The notes under the pieces: model-generated
What the model was told of the DNA's origin: nothing
Database searches by the model: none
What the model saw: the letters and a program-made list of their open reading frames with translations, nothing else
Source of the DNA: JAYODW01 sp038116745
GTDB lineage: Bacteria; Pseudomonadota; Gammaproteobacteria; Ga0077536
Assembly (NCBI GenBank): GCA_038116745.1
Contig: JAYODW010000041.1
Span: 1 to 38,201 of the forward strand
Reading direction: 5' to 3'
DNA: 38,201 nt
Shown here: in pieces, positions 1-7,301 of the stretch
Numbering within the stretch: position 1 is the first letter of the stretch
Layout: every line of letters begins with the position of its first letter
Program-made: the position numbers and the translations under genes

Positions 1-74
1 GCACAGACGAATCCAAGGACAATTGCACCACCGACACGCGTCGAGAAGGGTTTCTGGCTGACTGCCCCTATTTC

Positions 75-152
75 GCTAACCCATGCTGTTCAAAAGTATT
101 TATCTTTTTGCTAAACATTCTCTTTTGCTAAATTGATGCGCACGGTGCTAAC
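75..152. repeat. GCTAA-motif repeats upstream of the AlpA-type gene
   Basis: Two perfect copies of the 10-mer TTTTGCTAAA start at 106 and 123, a 17-base period. Related GCTAAC copies lie at 75-80 and 147-152. All four are in the same orientation, in the AT-rich region ahead of the regulator gene that starts at 214. A weak promoter-like pair (TTGATG at 133-138, 17-base spacer, TAGATT at 156-161) overlaps them. The array could be an operator or excisionase-type site; that role is inference. I see no gene in positions 1-213 that I can support. Confidence 0.4.
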
Positions 153-213
153 GTTTAGATTCTAAGAAGCTCAATATACCGGCACATACTTTCTGGAGGA
201 TGCGTGAGAATCA

Positions 214-462
214 ATGAATGACGGGAACCAAATCCAACCAAGAGTGACGCTAATCAACCGAAAAACGTTACTGGCAATGATTCCGCTTTCAGATCGCGCC
301 ATCTTCGATATGGAAAAACGAGGAGACTTCCCGCGCAGAATCGTTCTGACCAGCCGCAACGTCGCTTGGGACTTGGCCGAAGTGGAGCAATGGATTGAAT
401 CACGCAAAGAGTCTGAAGAGCAGGCCAACCGGCCGGGAATGACCACTAACGCTTTACGCTAG
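214..462 (+). CDS. AlpA-family excisionase-like regulator (82 aa)
   Basis: This is a small helix-turn-helix protein of the AlpA/MerR-like class, which in P4-type islands activates integrase expression or helps excision. The visible signature is residues about 13-65: a helix-turn-helix core with LSDRAIFDMEKRGDFPRR (turn into recognition helix), then the wing-like VAWDLAEVEQWIESR, typical of AlpA proteins. The ATG at 214 is the first possible start, because an in-frame TGA lies just upstream at 205-207. A GGAGG stands 14 bases ahead (195-199), rather far. Its last codons overlap the 3' end of the convergent integrase gene by 17 bases. Pairing with an integrase at an island end supports the call. 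Whether it acts as activator or excisionase is not decided by sequence. Confidence 0.8.
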   Translation: MNDGNQIQPRVTLINRKTLLAMIPLSDRAIFDMEKRGDFPRRIVLTSRNVAWDLAEVEQWIESRKESEEQANRPGMTTNALR

Positions 463-1642
463 TCCACTCGTCAATCATATCCGCCCAGTCCTGTAACATC
501 GCCGCGCGCTGCTCCCGGTATTCGGCCTTATTGTAGATTGCCCTTACCCCCTTCTGCTCATGGGCAAGGCACTTCTCAATCCAATCGGTGTTGTAGCCCG
601 CTTCATGCAATAAAGTGCTGGCTGTGCGACGCAAATCGTGCGGGCCAAATTTCCCAAGCTGTTCTCCATCTTTTTGTGCGGCTTGATACGTCAGAGCAAG
701 AACCCGATTTAACGTCGCGGCACTCATAGGCAAGTCTGAATCATACCGAGAGGGAAGCACGAATTCAGAGCCGCCGGCAAAAGTCTTGAGCGCAATGAAA
801 ATATCCAGCGCCTGGCGGGAGAGGTACACCATGTGCGGATTTCGACGTTTCATACGTTCTTTTGGAATCGTCCATAGCGCCTCACTGAAATTGATCTCCG
901 ACCAGGTAGCATTGGAAAGCTCGGACTTCCTCACCATGGTCAACAACAGCAATTTTATGGCAGCCCTATATTGCGGCGAAGTCCCTACACGATCCATGTA
1001 TCGATACATCAGACCAATTTCCGCAGGACTCAAGGCACGATCTCGCGGCTCAAACCTGGCAATACTACTGGGACGAACCATCTCAGCAGGATTCTCTACT
1101 TTCTGTCCACGCTCGATCGCCCAACGATAGACCTGCAATACCACTTCACGAGCGTGAACGGCGGTTGCTGGCGCACCTCTGTCCACGATGCCGTCGGTGA
1201 CAGCTCGGAGGTCTTCATGGGTGATCTCCGATAATTTTTGATTGCCAAAGCGCTTCTTCAATTCCCGGTTATAGACTGACTTGCGCATGTCACGTGTCGA
1301 GTCAGCCATCTGATAACCGCGCATCCATTTTTCAGCCCATGCCCCAAAGGTCTCAGCATCCTTTACACGTGCCTTATCACGTGCCTTTTCTCTGGCAGGT
1401 GACTTGCCTGCTGCGATCATTTTTTTAGCTTCGTTCAACCGCTCTCTGGCTTCCGAGAGAGTAATACCACCCGCGCCATACCTACCGATCGTTAGCGTCT
1501 CCTGGCGGCCACTGATTGAGTAATTGTGTCTGAAAGAGATCGTACCTGCCGGCGTAACCGCCACGTACAGGCCGTCCCGGTCGTTGACCTTGTAGAGCTT
1601 GTCTTTGGGTTTCAAGTTGCGGAGCTTGGTATCGGTAAGCAT
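446..1642 (-). CDS. P4-type tyrosine recombinase / integrase (398 aa)
   Basis: Site-specific recombinase that inserts and excises the genomic island. The N-terminal ~80 residues form a DUF4102-type arm-binding domain (LTDTKLRNLKPKDKLYKV, then DGLYVAVTPAG), followed by a core-binding domain and the catalytic domain. The active-site set is visible: Arg238 (in MVRKSEL), His335 and Arg338 (in HDLRRT), His361 (LAHE) and the nucleophile Tyr370 (AIYNK). I chose the ATG at 1642 because P4-type integrases begin at the LTDTKLRNL segment. The reading frame stays open 14 codons further to 1684, but that extension would run into the repeat boxes. The gene reads away from guaA, whose 3' end is the likely attachment site. 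The neighbouring AlpA gene is convergent. Confidence 0.93.
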   Translation of the reverse strand: MLTDTKLRNLKPKDKLYKVNDRDGLYVAVTPAGTISFRHNYSISGRQETLTIGRYGAGGITLSEARERLNEAKKMIAAGKSPAREKARDKARVKDAETFGAWAEKWMRGYQMADSTRDMRKSVYNRELKKRFGNQKLSEITHEDLRAVTDGIVDRGAPATAVHAREVVLQVYRWAIERGQKVENPAEMVRPSSIARFEPRDRALSPAEIGLMYRYMDRVGTSPQYRAAIKLLLLTMVRKSELSNATWSEINFSEALWTIPKERMKRRNPHMVYLSRQALDIFIALKTFAGGSEFVLPSRYDSDLPMSAATLNRVLALTYQAAQKDGEQLGKFGPHDLRRTASTLLHEAGYNTDWIEKCLAHEQKGVRAIYNKAEYREQRAAMLQDWADMIDEWTSVKR

Positions 1643-1667
1643 GGCAGTCTTCTCTTTTCCGCTTCTA

Positions 1668-1822
1668 ATACCATGATTAAACATGGCCGTTTTTTCGCTT
1701 ATATACCCTTTAAAATCAATGTGTTAATGATTTTTGATACCATGATCACATCAGCAATCATGGTATGGTATTTTTGTAAAACTGTGGTATCAGAGCGGAC
1801 AATACCATCAAACATACCATGA
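1668..1822. repeat. Array of ATACCATGAT / ATCATGGTAT boxes in the integrase control region
   Basis: ATACCATGAT occurs exactly at 1668-1677 and 1737-1746, and its reverse complement at 1757-1766. Shorter ATACCAT/ATGGTAT copies lie at 1765-1771, 1802-1808 and 1814-1820, with a one-mismatch GTGGTAT at 1784-1790. The copies at 1737 and 1757 face each other around a 10-base spacer. Repeats of this type next to an integrase start usually are arm-type binding sites of the integrase or operators for its regulator; which applies here is inference. Confidence 0.7.
1698..1727 (-). promoter_or_regulatory. Predicted integrase promoter
   Basis: On the minus strand, TTAACA (1722-1727) and TATAAG (1698-1703) are separated by 18 bases, each matching the sigma70 consensus at five of six positions. 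The -10 box lies 56 bases before the ATG at 1642. ATACCATGAT boxes lie just upstream (from 1737) and downstream (1668-1677), as expected if an island protein or the integrase itself controls this promoter. Confidence 0.5.
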
Positions 1823-1919
1823 AAAAAGTCTGCTTGATGGCGCTAGAGAATGCCTGACATTGCCAGGCTAATTATATAAAAACCTATTATTAACAATGGG
1901 TTATGATCGATTTACTGCT

Positions 1920-1939
1920 TGCCAGTGCCTGCCAGCGCC
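1920..1939. repeat. Imperfect 10-bp tandem repeat beside the guaA junction
   Basis: TGCCAGTGCC is followed directly by TGCCAGCGCC, and another TGCCAGGC stands at 1861-1868 within a weak dyad (1852-1868). They lie between the integrase control boxes and the guaA stop codon. They could be additional protein-binding sites at the island boundary. The rest of the 307 bases between integrase and guaA holds no gene or tRNA that I can see. Confidence 0.35.
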
Positions 1940-1943
1940 AGAC

Positions 1944-1959
1944 GTGGAATCATTCCCAC
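1944..1959. other. Candidate attachment-site core at the 3' end of guaA
   Basis: A near-perfect dyad, GTGGAATCATTCCCAC, covers the guaA stop codon (1950-1952) and its last codons (the end of the conserved TIEWE tail). A short inverted repeat around a central region is the usual form of a tyrosine-recombinase core site, and the integrase gene starts about 300 bases away with no tRNA gene in between. The 3' end of guaA is a described integration hotspot for genomic islands. The matching direct repeat at the island's far end is outside this window, so the exact crossover is not shown. Confidence 0.5.
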
Positions 1960-3536
1960 TCTATGGTCGCGGGCGGCTTGCCGGAAATGTCGTACACGAC
2001 CCGGGAAACTTCCGGAACCTCGTTGATGATTCGTCGCGATACCAGGTCGAGGAACTCGTACGGAAGATGCGCCCAGTGCGCAGTCATGAAGTCGATTGTT
2101 TCCACCGCGCGTAGCGCTACCACGTACTCGTAGCTGCGCGCATCACCTTTGACTCCCACTGAACGCACCGGCAGAAAAACTGCAAAGGCCTGGCTGACCC
2201 GGTCATACAGATCGTGCCTTCGGAGTTCTTCGATAAAGATGGCATCGGCGCGCCGCAGACACTCAGCAAACTCCCGTCGCACAGCGCCGAGGATGCGAAC
2301 ACCGAGTCCCGGACCTGGAAACGGATGACGGTAGATCATCTCGCGCGGCAGCCCGAGTTCTACACCGATTTTGCGTACTTCGTCTTTGAACAGCTCGCGT
2401 AGCGGCTCGACGAGCCGCATGCGCATCCGTTCCGGCAGGCCGCCGACATTGTGGTGCGATTTGATCACGTGCGCCTTGCCGCTGGCCGCCGCCGCGGACT
2501 CGATAACGTCTGGATAAATCGTACCCTGCGCCAGCCACCTGGCATCATCGAGCGCAGCCGCTTCGCGCTCAAAAACCTCAATGAACGTGCGCCCGATCAC
2601 TTTGCGCTTTTCCTCGGGATCGCTGATACCGTCCAGTGCACCGAGAAACAGCTCGGACGCATCCACCAGACGGACATCGACACCCATATTGCGGGCGAAC
2701 GTTGCCATGACTTCGTCAGACTCGCCCATCCGCAGCAGACCGTTATCGACGAACACGCAGGTCAGCTGACTCCCAATCGCCTGATGCAGCAGCGCAGCCA
2801 CGACAGACGAATCCACACCGCCGGACAACCCGAGCAGCACCCGGTCATGACCCAGCGTGTCGCGCAACCGCGCAATGCTGTCGCTGATGATGTTGGCCGC
2901 TGTCCACAATGCCCGGCAGCCGCAGATCTCGTGCACAAAGCGTTCGAGTATGGCCTGCCCCTGATGGGTATGGGTCACTTCTGGATGAAACTGCAATCCA
3001 TACAGGCGGCGCTCCTCGTCGGCCATGCCTGCGATAGGCGCGCTGTCGGTGGACGCAATCCGCTTGAACCCCGGCGGCAGGGCGGTGACGTGGTCACCAT
3101 GACTCATCCATACGTCGAGTAGACCATGCCCTTCTGCGTTGCTCAGGTCCTGAATGTCACGCAGCAGGTCGGAATGACCGCGGGCACGAACGCGCGCGTA
3201 ACCGAACTCCCGGGCCGCCGCCGGTGCCACTTCGCCCCCCAGCTGCAGCGCCATGGCCTGCATGCCGTAGCAGATCCCGAGTAAGGGCAAACCCGACTGC
3301 AGGACGCAGTCAGGAATGCGGAAATCGCTATTCGCGTTAACAGATTCGGGGCCGCCGGACAGGATGATTCCACGGGGGTCAAAAGCCTGCAGAGCCGCTG
3401 CGTCAATATCGAATGCGCGGATCTCGCAGTAGACCTGCGCTTCGCGGATACGCCTGGCAATGAGCTGCGTGTACTGCGACCCGAAATCCAGCACCAGAAT
3501 CCGGTCGGCATGGACATCTGAGCCCGCCGTCGTCAT
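1950..3536 (-). CDS. guaA: GMP synthase (glutamine-hydrolysing), 528 aa
   Basis: Converts XMP to GMP using ATP and glutamine, the last step of de novo guanine nucleotide synthesis in the cytosol. The N-terminal class I glutamine amidotransferase domain (about 10-205) has the nucleophile Cys89 in GICYGMQ and the His184/Glu186 pair in FHPEV. The ATP pyrophosphatase domain follows, with the P-loop SGGVDSS at 238-244, and then the dimerisation domain ending in the conserved PPATIEWE. The length is normal and the gene is complete. It lies 30 bases downstream of guaB, so the two are probably one operon. The integrated island ends exactly at its stop codon, so the C-terminal codons here may be either the original ones or a copy brought in by the island. 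Confidence 0.98.
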   Translation of the reverse strand: MTTAGSDVHADRILVLDFGSQYTQLIARRIREAQVYCEIRAFDIDAAALQAFDPRGIILSGGPESVNANSDFRIPDCVLQSGLPLLGICYGMQAMALQLGGEVAPAAAREFGYARVRARGHSDLLRDIQDLSNAEGHGLLDVWMSHGDHVTALPPGFKRIASTDSAPIAGMADEERRLYGLQFHPEVTHTHQGQAILERFVHEICGCRALWTAANIISDSIARLRDTLGHDRVLLGLSGGVDSSVVAALLHQAIGSQLTCVFVDNGLLRMGESDEVMATFARNMGVDVRLVDASELFLGALDGISDPEEKRKVIGRTFIEVFEREAAALDDARWLAQGTIYPDVIESAAAASGKAHVIKSHHNVGGLPERMRMRLVEPLRELFKDEVRKIGVELGLPREMIYRHPFPGPGLGVRILGAVRREFAECLRRADAIFIEELRRHDLYDRVSQAFAVFLPVRSVGVKGDARSYEYVVALRAVETIDFMTAHWAHLPYEFLDLVSRRIINEVPEVSRVVYDISGKPPATIEWE

Positions 3537-3566
3537 GGAACAGCCCTCCCGGCTGGAGCCGCCGGC

Positions 3567-5030
3567 TCAATCAAGGCGGTAATTCGGCGCTTCCTTGGTG
3601 ATCTGCACGTCATGGGCATGGCTTTCCCGCATCCCCGCGGCGGTCACACGCAGGAAGCGCGGTTTGGAGCGGAATTCCTCGATACTGGAGCAACCGGTGT
3701 AACCCATCGCCGCACGCAACCCTCCGACAAGCTGATGCACCACTGCCTGCAGTGGCCCCTTGTAGGGCACGCGCCCCTCGATCCCTTCGGGCACCAGCTT
3801 CTCGATTTCTCCGCTTTCCTGGAAGTAGCGATCGGATGAGCCGTGTTTCTGCGCCATTGCCCCCAGCGAACCCATCCCACGGTAGGACTTATAGGAGCGC
3901 CCCTGATAAAGCTCGACCTCGCCGGGCGCCTCTTCCGTACCCGCGAACAGCGAGCCGATCATGACGCTGTGCGCACCTGCCACGATGACCTTGGCAATAT
4001 CCCCGGAATAGCGCACGCCGCCGTCTGAGATCAGCGCCACATCCGTGCCCTGCAATGCTTCAGCGACAGTGCTGACGGCCGTTATCTGAGGAACGCCGAT
4101 CCCGGTCACGATGCGCGTTGTGCAGATCGAGCCAGGCCCGATCCCGACTTTGACGGCGTCTACGCCGGCCTCAGCCAGCGCATGGGCTGCTGCCCCCGTG
4201 GCGATATTCCCGCCGATAATCTGGGCTTCCGGGAATTCGGCGCGGATCCATTTCACCGTGTCGATCACGCCTTTGGAATGACCATGCGCAGTATCCACGA
4301 CAATCACGTCCACCCCGGCTTCCATCAATGCGGCAACCCGCTCCTGCGTCCCGGCGCCCACGCCGACTGCAGCGCCCACGCGGAGACGGCTGTCTGAATC
4401 CTTACAGGCGTTCGGATATTCATCCGCCTTTTGAATGTCTTTAACCGTGATCATGCCGCGCAGCTCGAAGTCATCGTTGACCACCAGAACTTTCTCAATG
4501 CGGTGGCGGTGCAGCAGCGAAATGACTTCCTGGCGCTCGGCCTCCTCTTCCACCGTGACCAGGCGTTCCTGCGGGGTCATGATCTCGCGCACCGGTGCGT
4601 CAAACCTGTTCTCAAAACGCAGATCGCGGCTGGTTACGATGCCGACCAATCGTCCGTCCTCAACAACCGGAACCCCGGAAATACCCTGAGCTCGAGTCAG
4701 CGCCAGCACTTCGCCGATACTGGTGTCGGGACGGGTAGTAATCGGGTCCCGAATCACGCCGCTTTCGAACTTCTTCACGGACCGCACCTGCAGCGCTTGC
4801 TCCGCAGGACTCATGTTCTTATGAATAATCCCGATCCCCCCTTCCTGAGCCAAAGCGATGGCAAGACGTCCCTCGGTGACCGTGTCCATAGCGGCCGCCA
4901 GTAGAGGGATCTGCAGCTCAATGCCCCGTGTCAGGCGGGTGGACAGACGCACCTCGCGCGGCAGCACATCGGAGTAGTCAGGAACCAGAAGAACGTCGTC
5001 AAAAGTGAGACCGTCATCGATGACGTGCAT
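3567..5030 (-). CDS. guaB: Inosine-5'-monophosphate dehydrogenase (487 aa)
   Basis: Oxidises IMP to XMP with NAD+, the committed step towards GMP. It is a TIM-barrel enzyme with a pair of CBS domains inserted at about residues 92-205. The catalytic Cys303 sits in the loop GPGSICTTR, and the flap motif SYKSYRGMGS and the C-terminal tail are present. Full length for the bacterial enzyme. The ATG at 5030 gives the usual N-terminus, with the LTFDDVLLVP segment close behind. It is the first gene of guaBA and is preceded by a good promoter. Confidence 0.98.
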   Translation of the reverse strand: MHVIDDGLTFDDVLLVPDYSDVLPREVRLSTRLTRGIELQIPLLAAAMDTVTEGRLAIALAQEGGIGIIHKNMSPAEQALQVRSVKKFESGVIRDPITTRPDTSIGEVLALTRAQGISGVPVVEDGRLVGIVTSRDLRFENRFDAPVREIMTPQERLVTVEEEAERQEVISLLHRHRIEKVLVVNDDFELRGMITVKDIQKADEYPNACKDSDSRLRVGAAVGVGAGTQERVAALMEAGVDVIVVDTAHGHSKGVIDTVKWIRAEFPEAQIIGGNIATGAAAHALAEAGVDAVKVGIGPGSICTTRIVTGIGVPQITAVSTVAEALQGTDVALISDGGVRYSGDIAKVIVAGAHSVMIGSLFAGTEEAPGEVELYQGRSYKSYRGMGSLGAMAQKHGSSDRYFQESGEIEKLVPEGIEGRVPYKGPLQAVVHQLVGGLRAAMGYTGCSSIEEFRSKPRFLRVTAAGMRESHAHDVQITKEAPNYRLD

Positions 5031-5061
5031 GGTCTTTAAGGCTCGTCAAAAATAGCCGCGC

Positions 5062-5090
5062 AGTATATGGTTTTGCCCGTTCAGGGTAAA
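5062..5090 (-). promoter_or_regulatory. Predicted guaBA promoter (sigma70 type)
   Basis: On the minus strand, TTTACC (5085-5090) and TATACT (5062-5067) are separated by exactly 17 bases. Transcription would start near 5055, leaving a leader of about 25 bases before the guaB ATG at 5030. The site is in the 88-base gap between the divergent guaB and xseA, so it may also affect xseA. I did not see a PurR- or DnaA-type box. Confidence 0.65.
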
Positions 5091-5118
5091 CGCACCGACC
5101 CTCTACCAAACCAGAGAG

Positions 5119-6486
5119 ATGGAAGAAAATACAATAGAGAACAATGCGTTAGGGCAGGTTATCAGCGTTTCCCAGCTGAATAACAGAGCCCAGCAGGTGC
5201 TCGAGTCGAGCATCGGCTACGTCTGGGTCGAGGGCGAGATCTCCAATTTCGTGCGCCCTGCTTCGGGCCACAGCTATTTCTCTCTAAAAGATCAGAACGC
5301 GCAGGTGCGCTGCGCGATGTTTCGCAGCCGCAGTATTCGCCTTCCGTTCCGTCCAGAGAACGGTCTGCGGGTCATAGCGTATGCCCGTGTCAGCCTATAT
5401 GCCGCCAGAGGCGAATTTCAGCTGGTCGTAGAAAGTCTGGAGCCCGCTGGCGATGGCCTGCTGCGCCTGCGGTTCGAACAGCTGAAACAAAAACTCCACG
5501 CCGAAGGACTGTTCGATGCGTCAAGGAAGCAGCCCCTTCCCCAATGGCCACGGGCCATCGGAGTGGTTACCTCAGCTACCGGTGCTGCCGTGCGGGACAT
5601 CATCACCGTGCTCAGCCGGCGCTGCCCGGCCATCCCGATCATCATCTATCCGACTCTCGTGCAGGGAGATAAAGCTGCGGAAGCTATTGTCAACGCGCTA
5701 GAGAAAGCCGATGAGCGAGCAGAGTGCGACGTGATCATTCTCGGCCGCGGCGGCGGTTCGCTGGAGGACCTTTGGCCTTTCAATGAGGAACCCGTTGCCA
5801 GAGCCATCGCGGCGATGCGCCTGCCGACCGTCAGTGCGGTCGGGCACGAGATCGATATCACAATCGCCGATCTGGTTGCTGATGTGCGGGCCGCGACGCC
5901 ATCAGCAGCGGCTGAACTCGTCTCACCCGATCAGGCGGTGGCTGTGCGCCGGCTGGCAGAACTCAAGCGACGCCTTAGTAACAGCATGCTGGCGCGACTA
6001 GAGCGTGCACGCACACTCGCCCATCACCTGGCACGCCGACTGGTATCGCCGCACAGAAGACTCGAGCGAGACGCCCAGCGGCTGGACGAACTGACGCACC
6101 GGCTGCACAAGGCACTCGATACCGCCAGGGAGCGCCATGCGGCGCGTCTGCACCTGCTGCAGTCTCGTTTGAAAGCGTGTGCACCCGGGGTCCACATCCA
6201 ACGTCAGAGCCGGGAGCTGGCGATGTTGAAGCTGCGGCTGCAGCGCGCCTGGCGAGGAGCCCATACCGCCAGGCAGACTCGTCTGCAGCACTTCTCTGAT
6301 GTGCTGCGGGCCCTCGGACCCGAGGCTACTCTGGCCCGCGGCTACAGCATCGTCTCAACTGCCAACGGCCACATTGTAAGAACCACGGCAGACCTTGCGC
6401 CCGGCGACAGCGTATCGACTCGCGTAGCGCAGGGCAGCTTTGTCAGCCGCGTGGTCGAACTGCGCAACGAGCAGACAGACAATTGA
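5119..6486 (+). CDS. xseA: Exodeoxyribonuclease VII large subunit (455 aa)
   Basis: Large subunit of exonuclease VII, which degrades single-stranded DNA from both ends; it needs the small XseB subunit, which is not in this window. An OB-fold domain occupies about residues 13-105. The catalytic domain follows, with GRGGGSLEDLW at 209-219 and VGHEIDIT at 241-248. A long Arg/Leu-rich coiled coil runs from about 265 to 400, and the ARGYSIV segment lies near the C-terminus. The length is normal. The start at 5119 is preceded by a weak GAGAG. It is divergent from guaB and convergent with the DUF218 gene, whose stop is 8 bases away. Confidence 0.96.
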   Translation: MEENTIENNALGQVISVSQLNNRAQQVLESSIGYVWVEGEISNFVRPASGHSYFSLKDQNAQVRCAMFRSRSIRLPFRPENGLRVIAYARVSLYAARGEFQLVVESLEPAGDGLLRLRFEQLKQKLHAEGLFDASRKQPLPQWPRAIGVVTSATGAAVRDIITVLSRRCPAIPIIIYPTLVQGDKAAEAIVNALEKADERAECDVIILGRGGGSLEDLWPFNEEPVARAIAAMRLPTVSAVGHEIDITIADLVADVRAATPSAAAELVSPDQAVAVRRLAELKRRLSNSMLARLERARTLAHHLARRLVSPHRRLERDAQRLDELTHRLHKALDTARERHAARLHLLQSRLKACAPGVHIQRQSRELAMLKLRLQRAWRGAHTARQTRLQHFSDVLRALGPEATLARGYSIVSTANGHIVRTTADLAPGDSVSTRVAQGSFVSRVVELRNEQTDN

Positions 6487-6494
6487 CCGCAAGC

Positions 6495-7283
6495 TCAGCG
6501 CGCTGACTCCGGCCTGGCTGAGAGGCCCGCGCTCAACCGGTACCACAGAGCTCCAAGCCACTCGTAAACCACATAGCGCGACTGCTCAAGCGCTTTCATG
6601 CTGGGGAGGTAATCGCGAAACTCTGACCGCGGGCTGTTACATCGGCTGAAAAAACCGAGCGGCGCAGGCGTCACCTCAAAGCCGGCTGCCTCAAATTCAC
6701 GCATCGCACGCGGCATGTGCAAGGCATGGGTTACAAGCACGATGCGCCGAACGTTCAGAACATCAGCCGTCAATCGGGCATTTTCCCGGGTGTTCTGACT
6801 TTCAGATTCCACCCAACGGACCGGCACGCGGAAGTCCCTCTCCAACGCCTCGCGCATCAGGTCGCCCTCAGGCCGGCCCTCCCCTCCAACTGCGCCGCCC
6901 GTCACGGCAAGTCCGAGACCACTCTGCCGCTGCAAACGCGCGGCATAGCGCAGGCGCTCCAGAGTGAGTCGGGAGACCGTGTCAGTTTGAAACTCCGGCG
7001 CATCAGTCTCCCGACCACCGCCGAGGACCACAATGGCCTGCGCTGACGCCGGCACCTGTTGCGCGGCATAGCGAAACATAGAACGCTCTACGGTCAGCGC
7101 CAGTCTTTCCGCGATCCAGGGCGTCGACATTGACCAGAGCAGGAGCAGCGCGCCCCACAGCACCGCGGCACCCCCCCGGCGCGCGTGGCGCGACAGCACG
7201 ATTCCCACGATTAAGAGAACGATGAAGAGCCCCGGCGGCAGCGCCAGGGCTTTGATCACCGGATAGAAATGCTCTCCGGTCAC
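6495..7283 (-). CDS. DUF218 / YdcF-SanA-ElyC family membrane protein (262 aa)
   Basis: Inner-membrane protein of the ElyC/SanA type, linked in E. coli to envelope integrity and lipid carrier supply. Two hydrophobic segments (about 16-30 and 40-52) precede a DUF218 domain. The domain shows VVLGGG at 85-90, VTGG at 117-120, SQNTREN at about 152-158 and VTHALHMPRA at 174-183, the usual conserved blocks. The start is GTG at 7283; no in-frame ATG lies before the membrane segments. It follows lipA by 18 bases on the same strand, so it may be co-transcribed. The C-terminus carries a short basic tail. The family call is firm; identity with ElyC proper is likely but not certain. Confidence 0.85.
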   Translation of the reverse strand: MTGEHFYPVIKALALPPGLFIVLLIVGIVLSRHARRGGAAVLWGALLLLWSMSTPWIAERLALTVERSMFRYAAQQVPASAQAIVVLGGGRETDAPEFQTDTVSRLTLERLRYAARLQRQSGLGLAVTGGAVGGEGRPEGDLMREALERDFRVPVRWVESESQNTRENARLTADVLNVRRIVLVTHALHMPRAMREFEAAGFEVTPAPLGFFSRCNSPRSEFRDYLPSMKALEQSRYVVYEWLGALWYRLSAGLSARPESAR

Positions 7284-7301
7284 GTCAGCCTGTGTCGGCG
7301 C

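Noticed and set aside
1..114. Open frames at the left edge that could be the 3' end of an island gene
   Set aside because: Forward frames are open for short stretches, but none gives a recognisable protein or compositional support, so no gene can be called.
1852..1868. Hairpin GCCTG...CAGGC as the guaA terminator
   Set aside because: The stem is only five pairs and no T-run follows on the minus strand.
1643..1949. A tRNA gene as integration target, usual for P4-type integrases
   Set aside because: No cloverleaf-like sequence or TTCGAATC-type T-arm was seen; the guaA end explains the location better.
2451..3122. Long plus-strand frame opposite guaA (223 codons)
   Set aside because: It is the antisense shadow of an intact, strongly conserved guaA and resembles no protein.
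6495..6520. TCAGCGCGCTGA palindrome at the convergent xseA and DUF218 ends as a terminator
   Set aside because: It lies inside the DUF218 coding end and has no T-run; probably chance in GC-rich sequence.
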